A stretch of 64,000 nt of DNA from Diphasiastrum complanatum. Lineage: Eukaryota > Streptophyta > Lycopodiopsida > Lycopodiales > Lycopodiaceae. Made by a program: the position numbers and the translations under genes. The number at the start of each line of letters is the position of its first letter. Within the stretch, counting starts at the first letter, position 1. The stretch lies in the NCBI GenBank assembly GCA_029204225.1, contig CM055092.1:76477317-76541316 (forward strand), in the 5' to 3' direction. A model generated the notes under the pieces. That model made no database searches and was not told the DNA's origin. It saw only the letters and a list, made by a program, of their open reading frames with translations. Below are positions 1-10,517 of this stretch, piece after piece.

Positions 1-1285
1 TAACCGTGAAGGGCGAGGCCCATGTTAATCTTAGAATGGAAGAGCACCGAGTAAAACCCATTGCTTCAAGGAGTGGGCCCAGCTGTCCTGGAGCCATGGA
101 TGGATCAAAGTGTCAAGGGTAGAGGCCAAATCTACGTGGCCTCGGGGATGTCACACGGGATCACCTGTTTGGCGCCAGAGTCTTCAGAGGATGAGGAGAG
201 CCATGCTAGCAATGATGATTAGTGGTCGAAAAAGTCAAAAAAGTAGGAAAAAATGGTGGAAAATGGAAAAAGATGTGGAAACAGTAGAAAATTGATAGTA
301 AAGAGTGTTGGATGACAATGATTGTAGTTCAGAGCGCAGATCGATATTTAATATAAGCAGATGACAGCTGTAGGAAGTTTGGTTGAAAACAGAAAACTTG
401 GTATTTTCAGTGGAAATTTCGGCAGAGCTTCGCTAGCAAAAGGTGACAAATGACTCAAATTCAGCCCTTATATAGTGGAATTTAGAGTGTGTATTAGGTG
501 AAATTCACTTTCCCTTGTTCAGTTCCACCCAAATTTTGGCAGACACCTTCTTCACAAAATTCTAAGACCTCAGAGAAGTTTGTGAGTGTTCAGTAAGGTG
601 ATTTGACTGCATGCGAAGGTTCTACGAGGTTCAGGCTGTCTGCGAGAGTTCAACTCTCGTAGGAAGTGATCTCTCGCACAACTTGTTCCTGTGATTGGAT
701 TTTCAAGATCAGACCATGTAGACAAGCTAATTTCACTGCTCTGATTCCATTTAGGCACCTTGCGAGAGCTGGTAAGTTGATCTTGATGCTTTGTAAGGGT
801 TCTGAAAATTTACTTCTGAGAACTCTCACATACACTACAAAATGATGATTCCTCCATCAGGAACTCTCATAGAGATTTTCATGGATGCATCTAGGTCAGA
901 TCTGGTGATTGTCCAATTTTCAAGAGCTATCTCCCAGGGGATCTCAAAAGAGCATGAAAAAAGTGCTCCTTCAAAGTGTTTTTTTGACAAGATCTCGAGA
1001 TTTTCTGATTTTTTACTTTTGTAAACCGGTAATCAGCTTCATCCAAGCTTGATCTAACTGTTGGTAGTGCTTTGGAAGTTCTGATGGATTCTTGGTAGTA
1101 GATCCCTTAGTCTGATGATCTGCTTCCTTTTTGACCCTATCAGAATCTTGATCCTCCTTGGATTCTGATGGCTTTCTCCGATCTTGCCAGATTTGGTTGA
1201 ATCTTGATGGATTTAGCTTGATTTGGCTTGATCTCCTTAGATCTAGCGGTGATGGCTGAGCAAATTAGCTTTTTGTAACGTGTCA
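1..1285 (-). repeat. Probable 3' LTR of the adjoining gypsy remnant
   Basis: On the minus strand the integrase end (1305) is followed by a G5 purine run (1286-1290) and then TGACACGTTAC from 1285, which is the normal PPT-to-LTR transition. A minus-strand TATA-like box (ACTATATAAGGG) lies at about 466-477, as expected for an LTR promoter. The far end of the LTR was not found and may lie outside the window. No second LTR is present, so the boundaries rest on one side only. Confidence 0.45.
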
Positions 1286-1304
1286 CCCCCAATCTGGATC
1301 TGTC

Positions 1305-3374
1305 TTACTGTGGTGGCCAGTACTTGTGTAACCGAGTATCGTTGATGGGTGTGTCAAAGGGCGTCCCATCAAGCTGTTCTAAGTTCACGGCCCCATGATT
1401 AAGAATTTCCTTGATCCTATAAGGACCTTCTCTAGTGAATTTTAACTTCCCCTTGATCGCCTTGATTTTATACATCAGGTCCAGATCTCCTGAACGAAGA
1501 TCTTTCTTTTGTAATCTGCGATCATGCCAAGCTTTGCATCTTTTCTTTTCAACTACCAATGCATGCACAGCTAGTAAGCGTGTTTCATAGAGTTTATGCA
1601 GAGCTTCATGGCGTAGCTATAGAGTTTTGGACTCATTAAGACGTTGCGCGGCAGTAATCTTTAATGAGGGAACTAAAAGCTCTACTAGCATCACAACATC
1701 CTAACCATATACCAATTGGAAGGGTGTTTGATCAATGCTCTCTTTATATGTTGTCCTGAATGCCCACAGTGCAGCATGCAACTTGTGTTCCCAATCTGAT
1801 CTGCTAGCTTCAACTGTTTTTGTGAGCACGCTACACAGGATCTTATTGGATGATTCTGCTTGCCCATTATCACAAGGATAATAAGGCATACTGGTTCTGT
1901 GGATCACGAAGAATTCCTCCAACAAGACCGTGATGGTCTTGTTGATTAAATGGCTTCCGCGATCACTGACCAGTTCCACCGGGCACCCAAAGCGCACAAT
2001 GATGTTTTCATAAAGGAACTTGGCAATGGTCCTAGCATCAGCTACTCTTACTGCCTTGGCTTCGACCCATTTGGTGAGGTAGTCTGTGGCTACGATTATG
2101 TATCGAGCCTGGGGAACTCCTTGCTGCAAGGTGAATTGGACCAATATAATCCAATCCCCATTTTTCGAACGGTGCTTGGGCTAAGACTAGGTGCAGTAGA
2201 TCATAGTTCAATCTCGTTGGTCTCCTTGCCCTTTGGCACACACATCACACTTTTTCAAGTATTCCTCCGTGTCTTTATGAATTGTTGGCCACCAACATCC
2301 TGATTGCAGGATCTTGCGAACTATAAAGTCAAATGCAAAATGACCTCCACCCATGCCTTCATGTGAAAGCGAAATGACCTGGGTGGTCTCATGAGGAAGA
2401 ATACACCACCGAAGAATTCCGTCTGGACTTCTTCGGTACAACTGGTCGGCAATCAGTTGATAAGGTCTAGCCTTCAAGATCAATTGCCACTGTTCCGCCT
2501 TTTGGTAGTGATTTGTCTGGTTGGCCCCGCATTAGATATTCCACATGTCGGCAGCCCATTCGGGTACTGTATCCACGTAAAATAAGGCAGCATCTGCCAG
2601 CTCATCGTCGGGTTGGGTTGCAATCTCCTTTTCCTTGATTCGTGACACATGATCTGCCATTCAGTGTTGGTTTTCCTTGCGAACTACTATCCGAAAATCA
2701 AACTCCAACAAAAAAGGAGCCATCTAGTGATTGCCTAGTGTTGCAAGTTTTATTAACGAGATATAGCAAGGGTTGATGGTTCATATAAAAAGCAAAATGT
2801 GTGGCCATCAAATAGTGTCGAAACTTCTTAACCGCATAGATCATTGTCAGTGCTTCCCACTCTGTGGTTGAATAATTCATTTCGGTATCACTGAGCTGTC
2901 GGCTTGCAAATCGGATTGAAAAATTCTTGTTGTGTTCACTGGCTGGGTTAAGACTGCTCCAACTGCATACTTCAATGTGTCTGTATGCACATGGAACTCA
3001 ATGGACCAATTGGGTGGTCGTAAGATTGGCGCCGACACCAATGTATCCTTAATTTTCTGGAAAGCCTTTAGAGCTTCCTCATTCCAATGTGGATCCGCAA
3101 AATCAAGAATAAAGATCTTATAATAGTTAGAATGACCCATGAAAATGTAGACCTCGTGAATCGTCCTTGGTGGTGGTAGATCAACAATGATCCTGATCTT
3201 TGATAGATCTGTGGCGATCCCCTGTCTTAACACTATATGGCCGAGTATCAAGCCATGTGTCACCCAGAATTGACAATTTTCTGGATTCAGGGAGATCTGG
3301 TATTCGCGATCAGGAAAAGAAATGTACTCTCTACCATTGATGATGATTGGAGAGAGGCTCTTGATTTGAAGCAC
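1305..3374 (-). pseudogene. Ty3/gypsy pol remnant (RT end, RNase H, integrase)
   Basis: Read 5' to 3' on the minus strand, the pieces follow gypsy pol order. The RT thumb/connection (about 3330-2940) shows SLNPENCQFWVTHG, a GHIV motif and the DLPPPRTIHE stretch. An RNase H piece (2880-2698) shows TEWEALTMIYAVKKFRHYL. The H2C2 zinc finger of integrase (2483-2208) shows HEGMGGGHF and CDVCAKGQ. The integrase core (2144-1701) has DYLTKWVEA, ELVSDRGSHL and a Q-A-E-S catalytic region. The integrase C-terminus lies at 1568-1305. Reading frames change several times and the RT catalytic core is missing, so the copy is dead. The 5' side ends at or near 3374, next to an unrelated acidic reading frame. 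Confidence 0.9.
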
Positions 3375-3906
3375 TGTCTCGTTTGCCTCGCTGGTTTCTG
3401 GAGATGATCAAGAGAATTGTTCCAAGGAGAGTGCTCTTTCTTCTTTTTCATTTATTGGTTGCTCCTCCTCAACGTCGTTCATTTCATAGCATAGAATGGC
3501 CTCCTGTGAGTCAACAGGCATTTGGAACAGTTGTATGTTTAGAAAGCAAGAATACAAAGACCATCTCACCTGAAATGATCTTTGAACCTATGTTCAACAA
3601 ATTGTCCCTACGCTGCTCCTCAACAGTCAAAATTCTATAGTGATTTCTAGACAGATGATTCAAAAATCTATTGAGTCTAGCTACAAATGGTCTATCACCC
3701 TTCCATATGTATGTTAGTAAGTTGTATGGAATCCATGCAATATCTGAATTCGAAACTCTTATACTATATGGAAAAAGTGTTGTATTCATATAATCCATGG
3801 CAAATGACACACTTTCTGTGTTAGCTCTGGCCATAGCTAGTGTATCTATTGTGGCATAGAAGATGGGAAAGATCCTATCTATCTGATGTTCAAACCTGTA
3901 CCACAT
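3370..3906 (-). pseudogene. Unknown ORF, divergent partner of H3-like copy A
   Basis: An open frame of 131 codons runs from an ATG at 3906 to 3511. A frame change near 3520 leads into an acidic stretch (about 3515-3370, rich in E, with MNDVEEEQPINEKEE). I do not recognise the protein. It begins WYRFEHQIDRIFPIFY and contains no motif I can name. A minus-strand TATA-like run (AATATAAATATG) sits about 150 bp upstream, near 4050. Before the copia insertion at 4413 this ORF stood about 680 bp from, and divergent to, the H3-like ORF at 9145. That is the layout of the other two histone modules. Similarity to the partner proteins of those modules was not evident by eye. Confidence 0.4.
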
Positions 3907-4412
3907 AGAAGTCTTGAAACCTCAATCCTAGCATTCTCCATGACAATGTGGAATAGTAAACCTAGTAAAACGGTGGTCTAAAATTGGTAAGAAAAACAAC
4001 TAATTCACATAAAGCAAAACTAGAGTTGTGAAAAATGAGGAAGGTGTCTCATATTTATATTTTCTATTTTAACAATAATTTTTTTGAGCTATATTTTGGA
4101 TCAAAGGGTTAACATAAATACATACTCATATCGGTTGAGTGCGCATTTTGGCACATTTTTAGGCATGTTTTAAGAGCATACGCACATATTCTATATTCGG
4201 ACATGTGGCATGTGCCTATTAGTTAATAGTTCACTCAGTTCCTGACATGTGTCAGAATCCTAATGATGATGGTCAATAACGTGTCAGAGCTCAAGGAATA
4301 ATATGATGCCACTTGTCCATGCATTTACTATTACCAATAAAAATTCAACACGTGGATTTCAAGCTTGACTCCACACGTGTGGGATAACATGTTCTGTATA
4401 TAAATTTCATTG
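3907..4412. promoter_or_regulatory. Left half of divergent intergenic region, histone module 1
   Basis: This gene-free stretch holds a minus-strand TATA-like run near 4050 and a CATATCGGTTGAGTGCGC site at 4127-4144. The site resembles the GATATCGGT...RTGC sites of the modules at 23-25 kb and 33-34 kb. It ends in AACCC (4413-4417), the target duplication of the copia insertion. Its continuation is at 8977-9144. Confidence 0.4.
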
Positions 4413-4417
4413 AACCC

Positions 4418-5112
4418 TGTGAAGAATTGCCAAAAATTGGCAAATCTAGCTTGATCAAAACCATGTAGAATAGTGTAAATTGTGTACACAAGTGGGTCCC
4501 ACACATGTGAGGCCATGATGCCACGTGGTAAACCCATCCTAATGTAGGCTAGGTCAAGTCCATAGGGTTGGTCATGTCATTTTGGTAGTGATTCCTAGTT
4601 TATAGGACCTAAATCCTAGATTTAAGGTGAAAATTTGACCAACTAGCTATCTACCAAGCATGACTCTAGGAAATAGACTAGGGTTTCATTTTAGGTCAAG
4701 GAGAGTGAGTTAACTTCCTTATTACATGCTGGAAATCCACCTAACTTCAAGAAGGAAGTCGAATTTGCTATGTATTCCCTCTCTCCATAGTGAGAAGATA
4801 GAAAATTTTTGGAGCTCATTGGCAATCTCAAGCTAGTTCACTATGTACATTGAGTTTTTGTGATCCAAATGAAACCAAATCAATTTCTACTTGTTTCTCA
4901 GGTTCAAGGCCGTACTACAGCCTGTATTACACACGTGTGGTCTCGGATTTCAATGTTTATCAATGCTTTTGATTGTTAATGCTTGTTGTTTGTCAAATTG
5001 CCAATCTAGATCAACTTTTTTGTGTCTAGTTTTTTGATAGATTGTTAAGCAAGCATCCAATCACTCTTGTGGATCTTTTGTAGATCCATTTATGGTCCTA
5101 AAGTACAGTACT
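4418..5112 (+). repeat. 5' LTR of the copia element
   Basis: Begins TGTGAAGAATTGCC and matches 8271-8971 almost base for base. The last five bases seen in the right copy (TCACA) are missing here, so the LTR runs straight into the primer site. This small terminal deletion would be expected to harm reverse transcription or integration of new copies. Confidence 0.92.
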
Positions 5113-5127
5113 TGGTATCAGAGCCAA
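5113..5127 (+). other. Primer binding site (initiator Met tRNA type)
   Basis: TGGTATCAGAGCCAA is the classic plant copia primer site complementary to the 3' end of initiator methionine tRNA. It abuts the shortened 5' LTR. Confidence 0.9.
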
Positions 5128-5916
5128 GTACAAGAGCATAAGCCATTGATCTAATGCAAATCCATTTTTAGCAAGTTTTGGTGCTAAAAACTAGTATTGA
5201 GAGGGCAAGCTAGAATCTTGATTTTGGTGAGGAGATTTGATCCCAAACTTGGTAGGGGTCCAAATCCGTACTGTCCACATGTGTGGGCACCTCTGAACCT
5301 GCATTTAATGCATGGTATTCATTTGATCCAAAAAAATTCAATTTGTGAGCTATTGGTGTAATTTTTGGTGAAGATCGTAGGATAATCTACCAAGATCATT
5401 TGCCATTGATTAGATTTGAATTTGTTTCATGGAATCTAATTAATCTAGGCTGAGTTCAAGTCCTATTAAGGTTAAAAATAGGTCTTGAAAGTACACCAAG
5501 AAGGAAGAAAGAGATTAAGTCATTTTTTTGTCCAAAAATAGCCAAAATTGGCAAGATTTGATTGTAAGTAGATTTCACATCATCTTATCTTCATTCCAAC
5601 TTTGTGAGGGAGTGCTAGAACTGAGATTATAAGTCCATTTGTTGGATTAGAAATCTAATTTGAGTGAAAACTACAAGAGAGAGACCTTAGTGAGTTTCTA
5701 GAGACAATCAAATCCATTTCTTGGCAAGATTTGTTTGAAAGTAGTTTTCACTTCATCTTATCTTCATTCCAGTTTTGTGAGGGAGTGATAGAACTATGAT
5801 TATAAGTCCATTTGTTGGATTAGAAATCAAATTTGAGTGAAACACTGCAAGTGTGAGACCTTTGTGAGTTTCAAGTCAATCAAATCTATTTCTTGTTTGT
5901 AGAAGTCACTAGTAAG
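5128..5916 (+). other. Untranslated leader of the copia element
   Basis: No ORF is supported. It contains two tandem-like copies, about 175 bp apart, of a segment reading CATCTTATCTTCATTCCA (about 5580 and 5755), followed in each by the GTGAGGGAGTG and TTGTTGGATTAGAAATC blocks. This is an internal duplication of the leader. Confidence 0.6.
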
Positions 5917-6756
5917 ATGGGATCTGCTGGAGCATACCTTCTAGAAGCTAGTGAGAGGTTGAATTCTACAAATTATGCTATTTGGAAGGTTAGAATGGAG
6001 TCACTCTTAGTGCTCCAAGACCTTTATGAGTTCTTGATTGAAGATGAAGATGAACCTCTAGGTGCACAAGAGTTAGCTAGATACAAGAAGAGATCTAGGC
6101 TTGCACTTCATTGTGTGAAGATGAATGTGAGAAATGATTTGTTGAGAGAAGTATCAACATGTACTAGTGCTAAAGAGGCTTGGGAGTCTTTAAAATCAAT
6201 CTATGAGTCTAGCAACACTTCTAGAGTTCTTATGCTTAGAAATCAAATTTTGCAAAGCATGAGAAGAAGTGAGGAGAGTGCACATGATTATGTACTCAGA
6301 ATCAAGTCTCTAAATAGGGAGTTGGCTTCCATTGGAGAGAAGATTCATGATGGAGAGCTTGTACAAATTGTCCTTAATGGTCTAGGAGATGACTTTGTAA
6401 ATTTGTTCCAAAGTTTTGCCATCCAAGACACTTTGCCAACTATAGAAAAACTTCACAGTGTATTAGTGGCTGAAGAGTGTAGGATGCTCCATGCAAAATC
6501 TAGGATGAGTTCCTTGTCTTTGCAGGATGGTGATGAGAAAGCCAATTTCTCAGTCAAGGGCAAAAAGAAGACCAATGGAAAGAAGAAGCATCCAAAGGAG
6601 GCCAAAGAAGAGGATGATGCATCAAGCTCAAAGGACAAGTCAAAGCAAAAATGCTTCTTTTGTGGAAGGAAGGGGCATTATGCATCTGAATGCTACAAGA
6701 GGCTAAGAGCACAAGTGGAGGAAACCTTGCAAAGGAGGAGGAGGAGGATGAAGTAG
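5917..6756 (+). CDS. copia Gag (nucleocapsid) protein
   Basis: The first ATG in this frame is at 5917 and gives 279 residues. The N-terminal half is the plant copia Gag fold (UBN2-like): LNSTNYAIWKVRMESLL near residue 15, then AKEAWESLKSIYES near residue 85. A lysine-rich linker leads to one CCHC zinc knuckle, CFFCGRKGHYASEC, near residue 245. The protein would package element RNA into cytoplasmic particles. It ends in an arginine run and a TAG at 6754-6756 while the protease continues in another frame. In the related copy at 36 kb gag and protease share one frame, so a small indel near 6720 is the likely cause. Confidence 0.9.
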   Translation: MGSAGAYLLEASERLNSTNYAIWKVRMESLLVLQDLYEFLIEDEDEPLGAQELARYKKRSRLALHCVKMNVRNDLLREVSTCTSAKEAWESLKSIYESSNTSRVLMLRNQILQSMRRSEESAHDYVLRIKSLNRELASIGEKIHDGELVQIVLNGLGDDFVNLFQSFAIQDTLPTIEKLHSVLVAEECRMLHAKSRMSSLSLQDGDEKANFSVKGKKKTNGKKKHPKEAKEEDDASSSKDKSKQKCFFCGRKGHYASECYKRLRAQVEETLQRRRRRMK

Positions 6757-8060
6757 ATGTATTCTTGATGGCATCTACATCCTCACCAACAAGCAATAGC
6801 AATTCAAGAGACAATTGGTGGATCGACAATGGGGCTAGCTCCCACATGTCTTGTGAAAAGGACTTTTTCTCAACCTTACACTCTTTCAATGATGCTAAAA
6901 AGTTTGTCTTTACTGCAAATGATGAAGAGTGTAGGATAGATGGTGTTGGCACCATCTCTTTGTGTCTAGAATCCTCAAAATGCATGGATCTAGAAAATGT
7001 CCTTTATGTACCATCAATCACCAAGAATATGCTTAGTGTTGGTCTACTCTTAGAAAGTGGTTTAGATGTCCACTTTAAGCATGGTGTTTGCTTCATCTTG
7101 AAGAATGATGTTTGCATTGCAAAGGGATTTAAACATGGAAGATTGTTTAAGTTGGAAGCTAGTGTTGCTTTTAAAAGAATGAGCTTGGCAAAGGAGGAGA
7201 TCACTCAAGAGGAGATCTTGGCAAAGTGTGATCTTGCTTGCATTGAGGAGGAGCATCAAAAGGAGGAAGATCTTGAGGATCAGCCTCAAAGCATGAGAGT
7301 TCCAAGGGAGTCCTTAATGACAATGTCCAAGTCATCAAATTGCATGCAAATTGTCCATTCAAGTGTGCATCTTGCAAGGGTGGTGAGCATTGGAGAGTCT
7401 ACTATCTTTGAATACTTTTTGGAAAGTATTAGTAGACATGAGGTGACTTGTTTCTTACCTTTAAGATCCATGGTGTTTATTACTTTGTATGACAAGACAA
7501 TGAAATGGGATGCTTTGAAATCTACATTTGTTGTTGATCAAGCAATTTCATTGGATAACTATTTTTGTAATAGTTTGAATAGAGTCATAAAAGATGAAAC
7601 ATCATTTGCTTTGGAAATCTTTGTGTCCACATGCTTTGTGCATGATCATTCCAATGTAAGGACCAAAGATTATCCTATTTCAATGATAGGAATAATGGTA
7701 GTGTTTTGCTCTTCAAGTAGAGATTGTAGAATCTACTTGTTTTCAACCAAAAAATTTGTCAATGGTGGAAATGTGATCTTTCAAGAGTGGAAGATTTGTA
7801 AACTTGAAGAAGCACCTTTGGATCAACACCTTATTCAATTCATTGATGGTTTGGAGTCAAGTCAAGTGGAGGAGCAAGCTCAAGACCCAAGGACTCCAAG
7901 AAGAACCTTTAGTATCAAGATGGAGCCATCTAGGCTCAATCATATGGATCAAGCAAGACAAGTTGTCTTTGGCAACATTATTTATGCACTTAATATTTTA
8001 ATTGATGTATCTTCAAGTGCACAAAATGCCTTGGAATCCATGGCTTGGCATGATGTTTAG
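6690..8060 (+). CDS. copia protease fused to integrase-end relic
   Basis: This 456-codon frame overlaps gag. Residues about 45-160 match the copia protease: WWIDNGASSHMS (usual D-S-G replaced by D-N-G), then LENVLYVPSITKNMLSVG and a GRLFKLE end. Next comes a stretch with no recognised domain. Near residue 345-370, CRIYLFSTKKFV followed by NVIFQEWK corresponds to the conserved YRLYD...RDVIFDE end of copia integrase. A proline/arginine linker (PRTPRRT) like the one before RT follows. The integrase core, RT and RNase H are gone, yet the frame stays open for 1.3 kb. It may be translated, perhaps after a frameshift, but catalysis is doubtful. Confidence 0.8.
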   Translation: MLQEAKSTSGGNLAKEEEEDEVDVFLMASTSSPTSNSNSRDNWWIDNGASSHMSCEKDFFSTLHSFNDAKKFVFTANDEECRIDGVGTISLCLESSKCMDLENVLYVPSITKNMLSVGLLLESGLDVHFKHGVCFILKNDVCIAKGFKHGRLFKLEASVAFKRMSLAKEEITQEEILAKCDLACIEEEHQKEEDLEDQPQSMRVPRESLMTMSKSSNCMQIVHSSVHLARVVSIGESTIFEYFLESISRHEVTCFLPLRSMVFITLYDKTMKWDALKSTFVVDQAISLDNYFCNSLNRVIKDETSFALEIFVSTCFVHDHSNVRTKDYPISMIGIMVVFCSSSRDCRIYLFSTKKFVNGGNVIFQEWKICKLEEAPLDQHLIQFIDGLESSQVEEQAQDPRTPRRTFSIKMEPSRLNHMDQARQVVFGNIIYALNILIDVSSSAQNALESMAWHDV

Positions 8061-8259
8061 TTTTGAAGTGTGCTACATGTATATAGACACATTTATGGAA
8101 CATCTTGTAAGGGATCCTCTAAGAGGTGGTGAAAGATCCTTCATGGACATCATTCTCCATTGGAGTCTCAAAAGTTCCTTCCTTGTAGCTGGATTTTTTA
8201 GACACTTCTAAAAGCTTTCATTGATCTATCAAGAGAGTTGTAAATAGATCAAGCTAAAT

Positions 8260-8270
8260 TTGAGGAGGAG
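8260..8270 (+). other. Polypurine tract of the copia element
   Basis: TTGAGGAGGAG lies immediately before TGTGAAG of the right LTR. A near-identical tract (AAGGAGGAG) precedes the LTR at 38287 on the minus strand. Confidence 0.85.
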
Positions 8271-8971
8271 TGTGAAGAATTGCCAAAAATTGGCAAATCT
8301 AGCTTGATCAAAAACCATGTAGAATAGTGTAAATTGTGTACACAAGTGGGTCCCACACATGTGAGTCCATGATTCCACGTGGGAAACCCATCCTAATGTA
8401 GGCTAGGTCAAGTCCATAGGGTTGGTCATGTCATTTTGGTAGTGATTCCTAGTTTATAGGACCTAAATCCTAGATTTAAGGTGAAAATTTGACCAACTAG
8501 CTATCTACCAAGCATGACTCTAGGAAATAGACTAGGGTTTCATTTAGGTCAAGGAGAGTGAGTTAACTTCCTTATTGCATGCTGGAAATCCACCTAACTT
8601 CAAGAAGGAAGTCGAATTTGCTATGTATTCCCTCTCTCCATAGTGAGAAGATAGAAAATTTTTGGAGCTCATTGGCAATCTCAAGCTAGTTCACTATGTA
8701 CATTGAGTTTTTGTGATCCAAATGAAACCAAATCAATTTCTACTTGTTTCTCAAGTTGAAGGCCGTACTACAGCCTGTAGTACACATGTGTGGGCTCGGA
8801 TTTCAATGTTTATCAATGCTTTTGATTGTTAATGCTTGTTGTTTGTCAAATTGCCAATCTAGATCAACTTTTTTGTGTCTAGTTTTTTGATAGATTGTTA
8901 AGCAAGCATCCAATCACTCTTGTGGATCTTTTGTAGATCCATTTATGGTCCTAAAGTACAGTACTTTCACA
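8271..8971 (+). repeat. 3' LTR of the copia element
   Basis: Full 701 bp copy beginning TGTGAAG and ending CTTTCACA, so it carries proper short terminal inverted repeats. It is followed by the AACCC target duplication. Confidence 0.93.
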
Positions 8972-8976
8972 AACCC

Positions 8977-9144
8977 AATCGTGACACTCTCTTTTTTTAG
9001 TTTTCACGTATCTGATTAGTGCACACCTATAGATGCCCATAAGGTACCTATTTACTATTTGCACATAAGTCCAATATCCATTTCATACACTTTAAATATT
9101 TTAGCTTCATCACCATATTTTTGAGCCTTTATCAAATCCTTGTT
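8977..9144. promoter_or_regulatory. Right half of divergent intergenic region, histone module 1
   Basis: It contains GTATCTGATTAGTGCAC (9008-9024) and, inverted, GCACATAAGTCCAATATC (9061-9078). These are the same GATATC...RTGC half-sites in opposite orientations as in the modules at 24-25 kb and 34 kb. The second ends 67 bp before the H3-like start codon. Another such site lies 64 bp before the start of copy B. Confidence 0.45.
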
Positions 9145-9357
9145 ATGGCTAGAGCGAGGCAAACAACCAGGACTGATCAGCATTCCAATCTAGTTCAAGG
9201 TGAAGTTTTGAGCCTCAGGCCGTCCGGTACTGGTAGGAGAACATCGATGAGAAAAAGCAATTGGATGAGAGAGATAAAAAAGTATCAAACGTCAACGGAG
9301 CTTATGATTCCAAAGGCTCCATTCTATCATTTGGTACGTGAAATCACCAGAGAATGA
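9145..9357 (+). pseudogene. Histone H3/CENH3-like ORF, copy A (truncated)
   Basis: The 70-codon ORF starts MARARQTTRT, matching the H3 tail start MARTKQTARK. After a variable, arginine-rich tail it reads MREIKKYQTSTELMIPKAPF and then LVREIT, which is the alpha-N and alpha-1 region of H3. The LIP.APF..LVREIT pattern is closer to plant centromeric H3 than to canonical H3. A TGA follows. In the same frame FVQSASCC can still be aligned to the RFQSSAVM segment, after which similarity stops and gypsy sequence begins near 9410. Alpha-2 and alpha-3 are missing, so it cannot form a nucleosome. The cause may be the gypsy element next door. Other full or partial copies lie at 22.3-23.6 and 33.2-33.4 kb. 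Confidence 0.7.
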
Positions 9358-9409
9358 TTCGTTCAATCGGCTTCGTGTTGTCTGATTTGAGCGAATCAAT
9401 CTTCTCGTA

Positions 9410-10517
9410 GGACGCCTTTAGATCCTCTTGGCATCTCTTTCTAAGTTAACAAACTCCATGGTAATCTTTTGATGGTACTTGTCCAACTCGTACACTTCAG
9501 GCACTAGATTTTTGGCTTTCTCTGTCATGGTTCAAAACCAATGGGGCTGGTTGTTTGGTTCATCTTTATCTCGAATAGGTGCTCCAGGGTCGATGTGTCA
9601 GACTGGGTTGCATCATCATTAGAGGTGGATGCACTCTGTTGCTTCTAATATGTGGAAGCAGATGCTAGTTTTGAAGAATCAGCAGCAACAACAGCAACTC
9701 CATCGATATCCATGGCCACAGTTGGAATTGTATTCGATTGGGATTGTGCAGCATCAATGTCCATAGCAGTGGTAGCTGCTACTTCGACTGCTGGTGCAAC
9801 ATCTGGTGTAACCGGAATAGGGACAGGCAGGAGGCTGGAAAGATCAATTGGCTTGGGAGCCAACATCCTTCCCGTCAGCATTGTTTTCTCTTGTTCGGTC
9901 AAAATGTCAAAATGGGCACACAATCGAGAAACATGTGCTCCAACGCCAGAAAACTTTTGATGCTTAATCCATCGCAAAAAAGCCTTGTAGGTAATAACAC
10001 CGAAGCAAACTGGATTACCGGCGAGTGCATCCAATATGTAACCGAAATTTTGAACTGAAATTGTGGCATCCACATCCGTGAAAAATATTGCTTGGTTCGC
10101 GTATTTACAGAACAGTTTAAATGTTGTATCTCGGATCATTGAAATTTTATACCCCTTTGTGGGTACAAAACAATTGCTTAAGAAGTGGGCTGCTTCATCC
10201 ACTGAGTCTTTGTTGGTTGAAATCATCTTCCCATCCAAAGGTAACCAGAGGGCTGTGCAGAACAAGTCTTCAGTGATAGTGAAGAATTGGCCTCGCACAT
10301 GAACTTTGAAGTCCACCTCAGAGATTGAGTGGATGGAGTTCACAAATTCCATGCTGACTTCAGAGAGGATGATTGAGGGGTCCACTTTCAGATCACCCAA
10401 CCTGCATCGATCCCAAAAGGACTGAATGGATGCTAGGCGGTTTCTTGCACGTGCTTTCCAAATGATAGTAGAACTAGAACTCGATCCAGAAGCCATTGGT
10501 CGAATGTTTGACGACAA
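9410..10517 (-). pseudogene. Additional ORF of gypsy element (plant transposon-protein type)
   Basis: The open frame 10517-9645 gives 290 residues. It has a serine-rich start, a region VRGQFFTITEDLFCTALWLP that resembles the conserved box of the 'putative plant transposon protein' family (my recollection of the family, not searched), and an alanine/valine-rich tail with two AMDID repeats. After a stop, short coherent frames continue to about 9410, including a coiled-coil-like piece (MTEKAKNLVPEVYELDKYHQ). The biochemical role of such ORFs is unknown. Its place just behind integrase marks it as part of the gypsy element. Confidence 0.6.

Larger units (their letters stand above)
4418..8971 (+). 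mobile_element. Complete non-autonomous Ty1/copia LTR element
   Basis: Two LTRs in direct orientation (4418-5112 and 8271-8971) start TGTGAAG, and the right one ends CTTTCACA. A 5 bp target duplication AACCC flanks both sides (4413-4417, 8972-8976). A primer site TGGTATCAGAGCCAA begins at 5113 and a purine tract TGAGGAGGAG precedes the right LTR. I counted 9 substitutions and 2 one-base indels between the LTRs over about 694 aligned bases, so insertion is fairly recent. The 3.1 kb interior codes only for gag, protease and a relic of the integrase C-terminus. Reverse transcriptase and RNase H are absent. It would need enzymes from a relative, and related copia pieces lie at 35-40 kb. Confidence 0.93.

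Noticed and set aside
6690-6756. Programmed -1 frameshift site
   Set aside because: No X-XXY-YYZ heptamer is visible in the overlap; an indel explains the frame change more simply.
9652-10058. Plus-strand ORFs of about 100 codons
   Set aside because: Shadows of the minus-strand gypsy extra ORF.
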